From Afipia massiliensis (GTDB lineage: Bacteria; Pseudomonadota; Alphaproteobacteria; Rhizobiales; Xanthobacteraceae), in NCBI RefSeq assembly GCF_001006325.2, contig NZ_LBIA02000001.1:1241501-1305500 (forward strand): a stretch of DNA of 64,000 nucleotides, given 5' to 3'. Shown one piece after another: positions 43,380 to 52,347 of the stretch. The notes under the pieces are model-generated. The model was not told the origin of the DNA. It searched no databases and saw only the letters and a program-made list of their open reading frames with translations. Within the stretch, counting starts at the first letter, position 1. Each line of letters starts with the position of its first letter. Made by a program: the position numbers and the translations under genes.

Positions 43380-43937
43380 ATGCGCCGATCCATCATGAGC
43401 ATTCCGGTTATCGCGCTCGCGCTGATCGCTTCCACCCTGCCCGGCCGCAGCGATGACGCGAGCAGCGCGGCCACAACGATCCAGATAGCGGAGACGAAAG
43501 CCGCCGCGCCTGAATTCACCGGCCTCAGCAACTGGCAGAATTCCGGCCCGCTGACGATCGCTGGCCTGCGCGGCAAGGTGGTAATGGTGAACTTCTGGAC
43601 CTATGGCTGCGTCAACTGCGTCAACACGCTGCCGCATGTCACGAAGCTCTATGCCAAGTACAAGGACAAGGGCTTCGTCATCGTCGGCGTGCACACGCCG
43701 GAATTTCCGTTTGAGCGTTCGACGAGCAATGTGCAGGCGGCGCTGAAGCGGCACGGCATCACCTATCCGGTCGCACAGGACAACAATTCAGCGACATGGA
43801 ATGCCTACCGCAACCAGTACTGGCCGGCGCAGTACATCGTCGATCAGTCCGGCCGCATCGTCTACAGCCACGCCGGCGAAGGTGCGTATGACGAAATCGA
43901 CCGCACCGTCGGCAAGCTGCTGAACGCTCAAAGCTAG
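43380..43937 (+). CDS. Periplasmic thioredoxin-like protein (DipZ C-terminal type)
   Basis: A 185-residue exported thioredoxin fold. The signal peptide is MRRSIMSIPVIALALIASTLPG. The active site is FWTYGCVNCVNTLP (CxxC = CVNC), of the DipZ-like type, with VGVHTPEFPFE and the cis-Pro region NSATWNAYRNQYWPAQYIVD. It would receive electrons from the CcdA-like protein. AAGGAG lies six bases before the ATG. Confidence 0.92.
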   Translation: MRRSIMSIPVIALALIASTLPGRSDDASSAATTIQIAETKAAAPEFTGLSNWQNSGPLTIAGLRGKVVMVNFWTYGCVNCVNTLPHVTKLYAKYKDKGFVIVGVHTPEFPFERSTSNVQAALKRHGITYPVAQDNNSATWNAYRNQYWPAQYIVDQSGRIVYSHAGEGAYDEIDRTVGKLLNAQS

Positions 43938-43950
43938 GCGCATCCTGATC

Positions 43951-43984
43951 GGGCATGATCCTTGAATTTCGCAGGATCATGTCC
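43951..43984. repeat. Degenerate GGGCATGATCC repeat
   Basis: GGGCATGATCC and GGATCATGTCC flank a short core without the CCGAAAACCGG part of the full element. It lies between the convergent thioredoxin and ogt genes and can form an 11-bp hairpin with one mismatch, which may terminate both. Confidence 0.6.
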
Positions 43985-43987
43985 GGA

Positions 43988-44524
43988 TCATTCTTGGGGG
44001 CGCTTGAACGCCGCGCCTTCGTGCGCAAGCAGCCATTCTTTCCGCGCAAGACCGCCGCCGTAGCCGGTGAGCGAGCCGTCCGCGCCGATCAGGCGATGAC
44101 ACGGCACCACGACGCTGACCGGATTGGCGCCGTTGGCAAGACCGACCGCGCGAGCCGCATTCGGCACGTTCAGCCGCAATGCGAACGCACCGTAACTCGA
44201 CGTCTTGCCGACGCGTATCTTGTGCAACTCACTCCACACCTTGCGCTGAAATGGCGTGCCGTTCGTGCGCCATTTGATCGTCTTCAACTGGCCGAGATCG
44301 CCGGCGAAGTAGCCGGTCAGCGCCGCGACGATGTCCTTCGGAGCGGACGCTTCCTCCAGAACATAGTCGCCGTAGTGTCGCCGCAGCAGGCGATGCAGCC
44401 GCGCCTCGTAATCGCTCCAGTCGAGCGCGCGCAGGAATCCCTGATCGTCGGTCACGAGCAAGGCGGTGCCGATCGGCGTTTCCAGCCGGTCGAGATGAAA
44501 TCGCTGTGGTTGCTTTGCAGTCAT
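43988..44524 (-). CDS. ogt: Methylated-DNA-protein cysteine methyltransferase
   Basis: A 178-residue suicide DNA-repair protein that takes alkyl groups from O6-alkylguanine. The acceptor site is VVPCHRLIGADGSLTGYGGGLARK (split), with Cys in PCHR. The HTH-like region is GTPFQRKVWSELHKIRVGKTSSYG (split). No Ada regulatory domain is present, so it is Ogt-like. The last base of the gene borders a hairpin repeat. Confidence 0.95.
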   Translation of the reverse strand: MTAKQPQRFHLDRLETPIGTALLVTDDQGFLRALDWSDYEARLHRLLRRHYGDYVLEEASAPKDIVAALTGYFAGDLGQLKTIKWRTNGTPFQRKVWSELHKIRVGKTSSYGAFALRLNVPNAARAVGLANGANPVSVVVPCHRLIGADGSLTGYGGGLARKEWLLAHEGAAFKRPQE

Positions 44525-44661
44525 GTTCGGCTTCCGTAACCGTGAATTTCGGCCATCATGGCCGCAGCGATCCGGGAAGTCTTTCCGTTTTCCGATAACA
44601 TCGAGGTCTCGGCAATCATCGCGCTTGCTGCTAGGTTGCCCACTTTCTGGGGGAGATTGCG

Positions 44662-45027
44662 ATGAGCTTGATTGCCAATGGTCTGGTCGCGCTGGTGGCC
44701 GCGCTGCACATCTATTTCCTGGTGCTGGAGATGTTTCTCTGGACCAAGCCGAAGGGTTTGGCGACTTTCGGCAACACCATCGAGAAGGCGCAGGCCTCCG
44801 CGGTGCTCGCCGCCAATCAGGGTCTCTATAATGGCTTCCTCGCCGCCGGACTGATCTGGGGCCTGCTCCATCCCAATCCGGTATTCGGCTTCCAGATCAA
44901 GGTGTTCTTTCTGCTGTGCGTGATCGTCGCCGGACTGTACGGCGGCTACTCGGTCAGCAAAAAGATCATCATCGTGCAGGCGCTTCCCGCCGCCGTCGCA
45001 CTGATCCTGCTCTGGCTCGCCGTGTAG
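44662..45027 (+). CDS. DUF1304 membrane protein
   Basis: A 121-residue protein with four membrane helices. The DUF1304 features are AALHIYFLVLEMFLW and NQGLYNGFLAAGLIWGLL. Function is unknown. A GGGGGAG ribosome site precedes the ATG. Its stop codon lies within the stem of the hairpin at 45023-45045. Confidence 0.85.
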   Translation: MSLIANGLVALVAALHIYFLVLEMFLWTKPKGLATFGNTIEKAQASAVLAANQGLYNGFLAAGLIWGLLHPNPVFGFQIKVFFLLCVIVAGLYGGYSVSKKIIIVQALPAAVALILLWLAV

Positions 45028-45045
45028 CGACCTGAGGTCGCTACA
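45023..45045 (+). terminator. 10-bp hairpin overlapping a stop codon
   Basis: TGTAGCGACC, loop TGA, GGTCGCTACA is a perfect stem. It includes the TAG stop of the DUF1304 gene and is followed by TCCTTATT. It is a probable terminator, with the repeat at 45056 just beyond. Confidence 0.65.
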
Positions 45046-45055
45046 TCCTTATTGA

Positions 45056-45104
45056 GGGCATGAACTGTTCCGAAAACCGGTGTCCACTTTTCGGGATCAT
45101 GCCC
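45056..45104. repeat. Palindromic intergenic repeat, GGGCATGATC family, copy 3
   Basis: It begins GGGCATGAACTGTTCCGAAA and ends CGGGATCATGCCC, matching copies at 8219 and 33842. It sits between convergent genes and ends five bases before the DUF1330 gene stop. Confidence 0.75.
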
Positions 45105-45108
45105 TGAC

Positions 45109-45537
45109 CTAATCGGGAATTTCGCCGAAGGTCGCGCCGACCTGCATCGGCGCGGTGCGGATCAGCCGCGAATCCTCGACGGCGGCCTGACGGTGCTTGA
45201 CCGCTTCGCGGTAGACAGGATCGCGGATCATCTCCACGAAGGCGGCGACGCTCGGATACTCCGCGATGAAGCAGTGATCCCATCGCTCCGTTGAAGGACC
45301 GATCAGCATCAGCTCGAACCTGCCCTGCCAGACGATCCGGCCGCCGAGCCGGGTAAACACCGGCCCGCTTTCGCGCCCGTAGCTGGCATAGGCCTCCGCG
45401 CCGGTCACCGCGCGGCCGTCGGGGTATTTCGCCTGCGCGTGCAGCCGCACCAGGTTCAGCATATGGATCGGGCCGGGACGATCGTTGGTGCGGAACGCAG
45501 CGAAAACTTCCTTGGTGGGATCGATATGGCCGGTCAT
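45109..45537 (-). CDS. DUF1330 domain protein
   Basis: A 142-residue small alpha/beta (dimeric ferredoxin-like barrel) protein. The motifs GPIHMLNLVRLH, AYASYGRESGPVFTRLGGRIVW and EYPSVAAFVEMIRDPVYREAVKHRQAAV (split) are typical of DUF1330. No reaction is known. AAGGTAAG lies at good spacing before the ATG. Confidence 0.88.
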   Translation of the reverse strand: MTGHIDPTKEVFAAFRTNDRPGPIHMLNLVRLHAQAKYPDGRAVTGAEAYASYGRESGPVFTRLGGRIVWQGRFELMLIGPSTERWDHCFIAEYPSVAAFVEMIRDPVYREAVKHRQAAVEDSRLIRTAPMQVGATFGEIPD

Positions 45538-45734
45538 CGTCTTACCTTCATGTATGAAATTGGCCGACAGACTCTGTCGATCCGCAAAGCCAGGTCAATA
45601 GAGCTCCGGACCGGCATTTCTGGCATGCCGCGACGGAACATCTAATCCCTCGTTAACCTTTGCGTAACGCGCCTTTAAACCGCCACCGCTAGCCTGCACG
45701 CCTTGCACAATCAGCATTGCCGGCACGGGTTTGG

Positions 45735-48017
45735 ATGGCGTTGGGGCGTAAAAAGAAGAGCGGTCGCAAGGAGCCGAAATTCGACGGCGCCGCATCGCTC
45801 GATGGCGTCCGCCTCAATCCGTGGGACCGCGTCGGTGGGCCAGAGGACGACGAAGACGTCAAGCCGAAGCGTCGCGCGGCAAAAAGCCGTCCTGCCGATG
45901 ACGACGAAGACGATGCCCCGCGCGAAACCCGTCCGCGCAAGACCCGCGCGGCGGCCCGCAAGGACAGCAAGACCAAGGCGAAGGGACGCTCGCGATCCGG
46001 CCTCGGCCGTGTGGTGTATTGGGGTGCCGTGCTCGGCCTGTGGGCGATCATCGCATCCGCAGGCGTGATTGTCTGGGTCAGCGCGCAACTGCCGCCGATC
46101 CAGTCGCTGGAAATTCCCAAGCGCCCGCCCACCATCCAGATTACCGGCATGGACGGCACCGTCATCGCCACGCGCGGCGAAATGCCGGGTGCCAACGTCT
46201 CGCTGAAGGATCTGCCGCCCCATCTGCCGAAGGCGTTTATCGCCATCGAGGACCGCCGCTTCTATTCGCATTTCGGTCTCGATCCCACCGGCATCGCGCG
46301 CGCGGCCTTCGCCAATCTCATGCATCGCGGCGTCTCGCAGGGCGGTTCGACCCTGAGCCAGCAACTCGCCAAGAACCTGTTCCTGACGCAGGAGCGCACG
46401 TTCCAGCGCAAGCTGCAGGAAGTCGAACTGGCGCTCTGGCTGGAGCGCAAATACTCCAAGAACGAGATTCTGGAACTGTATCTCAACCGTGTCTATTTCG
46501 GTTCCGGCGCTTACGGCGTCGAGGCCGCGGCGCAGAAGTATTTCGGCAAGTCTGCACGCAATGTCTCGCTGTCGGAATCTGCGATGCTGGCCGGCCTCGT
46601 CAAGTCACCGTCGCGGCTCGCGCCGAACCGCAATCCGGAAGGCGCGGAGCGGCGTGCGCAGATCGTGCTGAGCGCAATGGCCGACGTGAAGTTCATCACC
46701 GACGCGCAGGCCAAGGCCGCGATCGAAAAACCGTCCTATGCCGTCAGGCCGGTCGGCGCCGGCACCATCAACTATGTCGCCGACTGGATCGGCGAAGTGC
46801 TCGACGATCTGGTTGGTCAGATTGATCAGAACATCGTGGTGGAAACCTCGATCGACCCGAAACTCCAGAGCGTCGCCGAAGCCGCGATCATTGACGAACT
46901 GGCCACCAAGAGCGTGAAATTCAACGTCACGCAGGGTGCGCTGGTGGCGATGACGCCGGACGGCGCGGTGCGCGCCATGGTGGGCGGGCGCAACTATGCG
47001 GAAAGCCAGTTCAACCGCGCGGTGACGGCGAAACGCCAGCCGGGCTCGGCGTTCAAGCCGTTCGTCTATCTCACCGCGGTCGAGGCCGGCATGACGCCCG
47101 ACACGGTGCGGCCCGATGCGCCGCTCGACGTCAAGGGCTGGCGGCCGGAGAACTACAGCCGCGAATATTTCGGCCCGGTGACGCTGACGCAGGCGCTGTC
47201 GATGTCGCTGAACACCGTGGCCGTGCGTCTCGGCCTTGAAGTCGGCCCGGCCAATGTGGTGCGTACCGCGCATCGGCTCGGGATTGCCTCGAAGCTCGAG
47301 TCCAACGCGACCATCTCGCTCGGCACCTCGGAAGTGTCGCTTAACGAACTGGTAGGTGCCTACGCGCCGTTCGCCAATGGCGGCCTCGCCGTCTCGCCGC
47401 ATGTGGTGAACCGGATCCGCACCCCCGAGGGCAAGGTGCTGTATGCGCGCCGCAACGATCCACCGGCGCGCGTGATCGCCGCGAATGCTGTTGGCATGAT
47501 GAATGCGATGATGCGCGAGACGCTTGTGACGGGAACGGCGAAGAAGGCGGACATTCCGGGATGGTCAGCCGCCGGCAAGACCGGCACCAGCCAGGATTTC
47601 CGCGATGCCTGGTTCATCGGCTACACCGCGAATCTCGTCACAGGCGTCTGGCTCGGCAACGACGACAACTCTCCGACCAGAAAAGCAACCGGCGGCGGAT
47701 TGCCGGTTGAGGTGTGGACCCGCTTCATGAAAGTCGCGCACCAGAATGTGCCGGCTTCACCGTTGCCGGGATCGATGCAATCGCCGGGCGGATTCCTGTC
47801 CAACCTGTTCCCGGGAACTTCGCGCGCACCTTCACCGCAACAGCAGTCTTATCCTGCTCCGTCGCAGTCCAACAATCAGGACTTCCCGCCGCCGAATGTG
47901 CCCGCGCGCACTTCGCAACAAAGTCAGCCGCCGGTTACGCAAACATCCGGTCGTCCTGAAGCGGCAGCAGGTCTCGATGGCTGGCTGATCGATCGGGTTT
48001 TCGGCGGACGACGTTGA
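45735..48017 (+). CDS. Class A penicillin-binding protein (PBP1A family)
   Basis: A 760-residue bifunctional peptidoglycan synthase. A charged cytoplasmic N-terminus (about 1-95) and one helix (VVYWGAVLGLWAIIASAGVIVW) precede the glycosyltransferase domain with FIAIEDRRFYSHFGLD and GGSTLSQQLAKNL. The transpeptidase domain has SxxK in KRQPGSAFKPFVYL, SxN in SMSLNTVA and KTGTSQDFRDAWF. The C-terminus is Pro/Ser/Gln-rich. The ATG at 45735 is preferred; one at 45717 is possible. Confidence 0.95.
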   Translation: MALGRKKKSGRKEPKFDGAASLDGVRLNPWDRVGGPEDDEDVKPKRRAAKSRPADDDEDDAPRETRPRKTRAAARKDSKTKAKGRSRSGLGRVVYWGAVLGLWAIIASAGVIVWVSAQLPPIQSLEIPKRPPTIQITGMDGTVIATRGEMPGANVSLKDLPPHLPKAFIAIEDRRFYSHFGLDPTGIARAAFANLMHRGVSQGGSTLSQQLAKNLFLTQERTFQRKLQEVELALWLERKYSKNEILELYLNRVYFGSGAYGVEAAAQKYFGKSARNVSLSESAMLAGLVKSPSRLAPNRNPEGAERRAQIVLSAMADVKFITDAQAKAAIEKPSYAVRPVGAGTINYVADWIGEVLDDLVGQIDQNIVVETSIDPKLQSVAEAAIIDELATKSVKFNVTQGALVAMTPDGAVRAMVGGRNYAESQFNRAVTAKRQPGSAFKPFVYLTAVEAGMTPDTVRPDAPLDVKGWRPENYSREYFGPVTLTQALSMSLNTVAVRLGLEVGPANVVRTAHRLGIASKLESNATISLGTSEVSLNELVGAYAPFANGGLAVSPHVVNRIRTPEGKVLYARRNDPPARVIAANAVGMMNAMMRETLVTGTAKKADIPGWSAAGKTGTSQDFRDAWFIGYTANLVTGVWLGNDDNSPTRKATGGGLPVEVWTRFMKVAHQNVPASPLPGSMQSPGGFLSNLFPGTSRAPSPQQQSYPAPSQSNNQDFPPPNVPARTSQQSQPPVTQTSGRPEAAAGLDGWLIDRVFGGRR

Positions 48018-48031
48018 TCGCGCATAACTGA

Positions 48032-48060
48032 AGTCTGATTCAGCTTTACTGAATCAGACT
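48032..48060. terminator. 12-bp perfect hairpin between convergent genes
   Basis: AGTCTGATTCAG, loop CTTTA, CTGAATCAGACT. It lies 14 bp after the PBP stop and 24 bp before the end of the YgjP-like gene on the other strand, so it fits a bidirectional terminator. No long T-run follows. Confidence 0.6.
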
Positions 48061-48084
48061 CGCGGCATGCCACTCGGTCAGGTG

Positions 48085-48840
48085 TTATTCTTCGATGCCG
48101 TAACGATGAAGATCGTTGCCGTGGGTGTCGAGCCATCGCTTGGCACGTTCGGTCGCCGGACAAATTTTGGCGACGACTTTCCAGAATCGCGGCGAGTGGT
48201 TCATCTCGACCAGATGCGCAACCTCATGTGCCGCAAGGTAATCCAGCACATAAGGCGGCGCGAGAATAAGCCGCCACGAGAACGACAGCGCGCCTGCGGA
48301 CGTGCACGATCCCCACCGGCTCGACTGATCGCGGATGGTGATCCGCTTCACCTTGACGCCGAGCACGTCAGCATAGCGATGCGAGGCTTCGGTCAATGCG
48401 GCGCGCGCTTCACGCTTGAGGAAGTCGTGGACGCGACGATCGATGAACTCAGAATCACCCGCTACACACAGAATCTTGTCGCCGCTGTCGCGCGTTTCCG
48501 GCCACACGGTTCCACGCACGCCAGCACGATGAACGATCCGGTGCAAATTTCCGCGCAACGGCACCGATGTACCAGGTGAAAACGGCGCGGCTTTCGGCAA
48601 ACCACCGAGACGCGCGGCGATCCAGGCGCCGTGACGCTGCGCGAAGTCCTTGGCTTCAATCAGATTTCCACGCGGAGGCATGGTGAGAATGGCTTCACGC
48701 CTGCTTGGATGAATACGCAACGTGTAGCGGCGCGCGCGGCGATGCCGCCGCAACTGAATCGCGTAGATTGATGAGCCAATTTTGACCGCGAGCGTGCGCG
48801 GTTCGGTCGGGCGGCGATAAAGGAGAGCACGAAAGGCCAT
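48085..48840 (-). CDS. YgjP-like (DUF45) metallopeptidase
   Basis: A 251-residue zincin of the YgjP/M48-related type. The zinc site is AAHEVAHLVEMNHSPRFW (HExxH plus a third His), preceded by WGSCTSAGALSFSWRLILAP (split), both hallmarks of the family. It is likely a cytoplasmic protease of unknown target. The start at 48840 gives the usual MAFRALLYRR N-terminus; an ATG at 48924 adds 28 unsupported residues. Confidence 0.88.
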   Translation of the reverse strand: MAFRALLYRRPTEPRTLAVKIGSSIYAIQLRRHRRARRYTLRIHPSRREAILTMPPRGNLIEAKDFAQRHGAWIAARLGGLPKAAPFSPGTSVPLRGNLHRIVHRAGVRGTVWPETRDSGDKILCVAGDSEFIDRRVHDFLKREARAALTEASHRYADVLGVKVKRITIRDQSSRWGSCTSAGALSFSWRLILAPPYVLDYLAAHEVAHLVEMNHSPRFWKVVAKICPATERAKRWLDTHGNDLHRYGIEE

Positions 48841-49110
48841 GTCAGCGGGTCCGGACAGCAGGAATTCGCCGGGATTCTGCCATATCCGCCGCCAGTGAAA
48901 TTCATCGGCGCAAAAACAAATCATTTGCCCAATATATCGTAGTTTTAAAGGCTTAGCCTCTACATCCGGGGGGATGGAACATGAAATTTTGATTCATTTC
49001 TAAGCCGGAACCGGCTTGCGAAAGTGCCGCCGGAATTCACTCCTCCGCCGCAATTGCAGAAGACAAAACTGATTGTGAATTCAGTGACTTAGAACACTCG
49101 CGGGAGACTC

Positions 49111-49167
49111 GGGGGCGCGAAGCCCCAGAATCCCCCTAAAACCGGGCTTTTTCGCTTTAAATGCCCG
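49111..49167 (-). terminator. Two small hairpins after phaZ
   Basis: On the minus strand CGGGC...GCCCG (49143-49167) is followed by GTTTTAGG, then GGGGC-TTCGC-GCCCC (49111-49125). The first has a long loop, so each is weak. They start nine bases after the depolymerase stop and may together end its transcript. Confidence 0.35.
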
Positions 49168-49175
49168 AAAACCGC

Positions 49176-50501
49176 CTATTCCGCAGCTGCCAGAGCCCGC
49201 TTGGTATGGGCCGACGACTGCATGAAATCGGAGATTCGAGGGACGATTTCCGACCTGAAGCGGGAGCCGTTGAACACGCCGTAATGGCCGACGCCCTTCT
49301 GCACATAATGCACTCGCCGCGCGTCCAGAATCGAACTGCACAGTCCGTGCGTGGCTTCGGTCTGACCCAAACCCGAAATATCGTCGTTCTCACCTTCGAC
49401 CGTCATCAGCGCAACGCGCTCGATCTTCGACGGATCGACCAGCTTGCCGCGATGCTTCATCTCGCCCTTCGGCAAAGCGTGCTTCACGAACACCAGATCG
49501 ACGGTCTGCAGATAGAACTCGGCGGTGAGGTCCATCACCGCCAGGTACTCGTCGTAGAACTCCACATGCTTGTCGACGAGATCGCCGTCACCTTTGACGA
49601 GGTTGCTGAACAGGTTCTTGTGCGCATCGACATGGCGGTCGAGGTTCATGCTCATGAAGCCGGTGAGCTGAAGGAAGCCCGGATAGACGTCGCGCATGAA
49701 TCCCGGATGCGGGAACGGCACCTTGGTGATGACGTTGTTGCGGAACCATTCGATCCCTTTTTGCTCAGCGAGATCGTTCACGCCGGTCGGATTGCGCCGC
49801 GTGTCGATCGGGCCGCCCATCAGGGTCATCGAGGTCGGGAAGTAAGGATCCTTGTCGGCTTCCATAATCGACACCGCAGCCAGCACCGGCACGGACGGCT
49901 GGCACACAGCCACAACATGCACGTCGCCCTTGAGCGCGTGGATCATCTCGATGACGTAATCGACATAGTCGTCAAGATCGAAACGTCCCTGCGCCACCGG
50001 CACCATGCGGGCATCGGCCCAATCGGTGATGTAGACGTCATGCGCCGGCAGGAAAGCTTCGACGGTGCCGCGCAGCAGCGTCGCGTAGTGTCCCGACATC
50101 GGCGCGACGATGAGCACGCGCGGATGCGGCGAGCGCAGCGGCTGGGTGAGCTTGCGCTCGAAATGCAGCAGGCGGCAGAACGGCTTTTCCCAGACAGTCT
50201 TGATCTCGACGGGAACCCGCATGCCGTTGACTTCGGTGTCATGCAGACCCCATTCCGGCTTGCCGTAGCGGCGCGTGGTGCGCTCGAACAGTTCGCAGCC
50301 GGCCGCGATCGATTTTCCAAATTCGGTGCTGGCAAGCGGATTGAAGGGATTCTCGAACCACAGCTTCGTCATGTCCGCCACCGCACGCGCCGGATTGAGC
50401 GAGGCCTGGCCCATTTCGTACATCCAGTACATCGGCGTGGTCAGCGCTGGGCTGACCTCGGACGGCAGCTCTGGCGGCCTGCCAAATTCGCCTATCGGCA
50501 T
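49176..50501 (-). CDS. phaZ: Intracellular polyhydroxyalkanoate depolymerase
   Basis: A 441-residue granule-associated depolymerase. It has the family N-terminus MYWMYEMGQASLNPARAVAD, the segment APMSGHYATLLRGTVEAFL, and VVAVCQPSVPVLAA, in which Cys replaces the usual lipase-box Ser as the nucleophile of PhaZ1-type enzymes. The C-terminus contains VEGENDDISGLGQTEAT and GHYGVFNGSRFR with the catalytic His. It mobilises stored PHB. No other pha genes are adjacent. Confidence 0.92.
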   Translation of the reverse strand: MPIGEFGRPPELPSEVSPALTTPMYWMYEMGQASLNPARAVADMTKLWFENPFNPLASTEFGKSIAAGCELFERTTRRYGKPEWGLHDTEVNGMRVPVEIKTVWEKPFCRLLHFERKLTQPLRSPHPRVLIVAPMSGHYATLLRGTVEAFLPAHDVYITDWADARMVPVAQGRFDLDDYVDYVIEMIHALKGDVHVVAVCQPSVPVLAAVSIMEADKDPYFPTSMTLMGGPIDTRRNPTGVNDLAEQKGIEWFRNNVITKVPFPHPGFMRDVYPGFLQLTGFMSMNLDRHVDAHKNLFSNLVKGDGDLVDKHVEFYDEYLAVMDLTAEFYLQTVDLVFVKHALPKGEMKHRGKLVDPSKIERVALMTVEGENDDISGLGQTEATHGLCSSILDARRVHYVQKGVGHYGVFNGSRFRSEIVPRISDFMQSSAHTKRALAAAE

Positions 50502-50617
50502 GGTTAGTCCTCGATCCCGGTTTGCAACGCAGCATACTGTCGGGACTGCGGCAAAGCGTCAATCCGACATCTACCGGACAGGCGGTTAATTAAAGGAACA
50601 GCGCGCTTTCCACAGGG

Positions 50618-51448
50618 CTACTCTCCGCTCTGGACCAGCGATCCGTGCTTTCTGGCGCTCTTCAACAGCAGCAAGAAGGCCACGGTCGAGGCGGCAAACA
50701 GAGCCGCATTGATCGCCAGCGCCTGAATCATCAGGTCGGCGCGGAACACCTGGTCGATCAGCAAGGCCCGCATGCCTTCAAAGACATAGGTTGGCGGCAG
50801 CATCCACGCCACCACCTGCAGCCACTCTGGCAACACCGAGACCGGGTAATAGACGCAGGTCAGCGGCAGCAGTGCGAACATCAGAGTCCACGCCAGCCCT
50901 TCCGCGCCCATGCCGTTGCGAAGCACCAGCCCCGACGAGATCAGCCCGAACGACCAGCTGGTGAAGATCAGGTTGCAGAAGAACGCCACCAGCGCGAAGC
51001 CGAACCCGAACAGGTTGAAACCGAAGAAAGCGATGGCGAGTATCGTCATCGGAATGACGCCGACGGCCAGCCGCACCACGCTCATCACCATCAGCGAGAT
51101 CAGGTATTCGCTGACCTTGAGCGGGCTCATCAGCAGGTTGCCGAGATTCTTCGACCACATTTCCTCAAGAAACGACATCGAGAAGCCGAGCTGTCCGCGG
51201 AACAGGATGTCCCACAGGATGACTGCGCCGATGAAGGTGCCGCCGGCCTTGGCGAAGAAGCCCGCGTTCTGCGAGATATAGGCCTGCGAAAAGCCCCATG
51301 TGATCAATTGCAGCACCGGCCAGTAGATCAGCTCCAGCAGCCGCGGCCACGACGACGTGAGCAGATACCAGTGGCGCAGAATCATCGCGCCGATGCGGTG
51401 CAGCGCGATGGCATTCGGATTGCCGTGGCGAAGCTCGACGCCGCTCAT
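50618..51448 (-). CDS. ABC-2 type transporter permease
   Basis: A 276-residue inner-membrane permease with six helices. Segments LLELIYWPVLQLITWGF, FNLFGFGFALVAFFCNLIF and SVLPEWLQVVAWMLPPTYVFEGMRALL (split) are typical of NodJ/ABC-2 exporters. Its ATG overlaps the ATPase gene stop (ATGA), so the pair form one exporter. The substrate is unknown. Confidence 0.92.
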   Translation of the reverse strand: MSGVELRHGNPNAIALHRIGAMILRHWYLLTSSWPRLLELIYWPVLQLITWGFSQAYISQNAGFFAKAGGTFIGAVILWDILFRGQLGFSMSFLEEMWSKNLGNLLMSPLKVSEYLISLMVMSVVRLAVGVIPMTILAIAFFGFNLFGFGFALVAFFCNLIFTSWSFGLISSGLVLRNGMGAEGLAWTLMFALLPLTCVYYPVSVLPEWLQVVAWMLPPTYVFEGMRALLIDQVFRADLMIQALAINAALFAASTVAFLLLLKSARKHGSLVQSGE

Positions 51449-52239
51449 GATGCGGCCTGCTGCACGCGGCCGCGCGCCACATCGAGGAACACTTCTTCCA
51501 GCGTGGCGCGGTTGTAGCGCGCGAGAATCGCGGCCGGACTGTCATCGTCCTCGATGCGCCCGCGCTTCATGATGATGACGCGGTCGCACAGCCGTTCGAC
51601 TTCCAGCATGTTGTGCGACGCCAGCAGGATCGTCGCTCCGCGTTCCTTGCGATAGGTTTCCAGATGACTGCGGATCCAGTCCGCGGTGTCCGGATCGAGC
51701 GACGCGGTCGGCTCGTCCAGCAGCAGCAGCTCCGGTTCGTTGATCAGGGCCTTTGCCAACGCGACCCGCGTTTTCTGGCCCGCCGACAGCTTGCCGCTGG
51801 GACGGTCGAGGAATTCGTTCAGATCGAGATCGGCGGCGAGCGAAACGATCCGCTCCTTCAGGTTCGTCACGCCATAGAGCCGGCCGAACACATTGAGATT
51901 CTGCCGCACGGTGAGCCGGCCCGGCATGTCCACGTAGGGACTTTCGAAATTCATCCGGCCGAGCACCTCGGCGCTTTGTTCGGGCATCGCGCACCCGAGC
52001 ACGCTGACATGGCCCGAGGTCGGCGACACCAGCCCCATGATCATGGAGATGGTCGTGGTCTTGCCGGCGCCATTGCCGCCGAGCAACCCCGTCACCGAAC
52101 CGCGCGGAATCGTGAACGAGATATCGTCCACAGCACGCGTGGTCTTGTAGACCTTCACCAGCCGGTCGAGCCGGATCGCGGCGTCAGACAATGCCGGACC
52201 GGACTGCGGCGTGACGTTGGCTTGAAGCGGAGCAGTCAT
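51445..52239 (-). CDS. ABC transporter ATPase of an ABC-2 exporter
   Basis: A 264-residue ATPase. Walker A is GGNGAGKTTTISMIMG, the signature KLSAGQKTRVALAKAL, and Walker B LLLLDEPTASLDPDT. It belongs to the CcmA/NodI-like exporter group. It is coupled by ATGA to its permease. It is divergent from the actS kinase gene, 108 bp apart. Confidence 0.93.
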   Translation of the reverse strand: MTAPLQANVTPQSGPALSDAAIRLDRLVKVYKTTRAVDDISFTIPRGSVTGLLGGNGAGKTTTISMIMGLVSPTSGHVSVLGCAMPEQSAEVLGRMNFESPYVDMPGRLTVRQNLNVFGRLYGVTNLKERIVSLAADLDLNEFLDRPSGKLSAGQKTRVALAKALINEPELLLLDEPTASLDPDTADWIRSHLETYRKERGATILLASHNMLEVERLCDRVIIMKRGRIEDDDSPAAILARYNRATLEEVFLDVARGRVQQAAS

Positions 52240-52347
52240 GACAGGCGTTCAATGAGCCAACCGCGCTCTGTCTGCAAGGGCCGGATTTGCAATGGTCCGA
52301 TGTGGACGCCGTTTGTGATCGGCGTGGCCGGACGCTAAGACTAGCTC

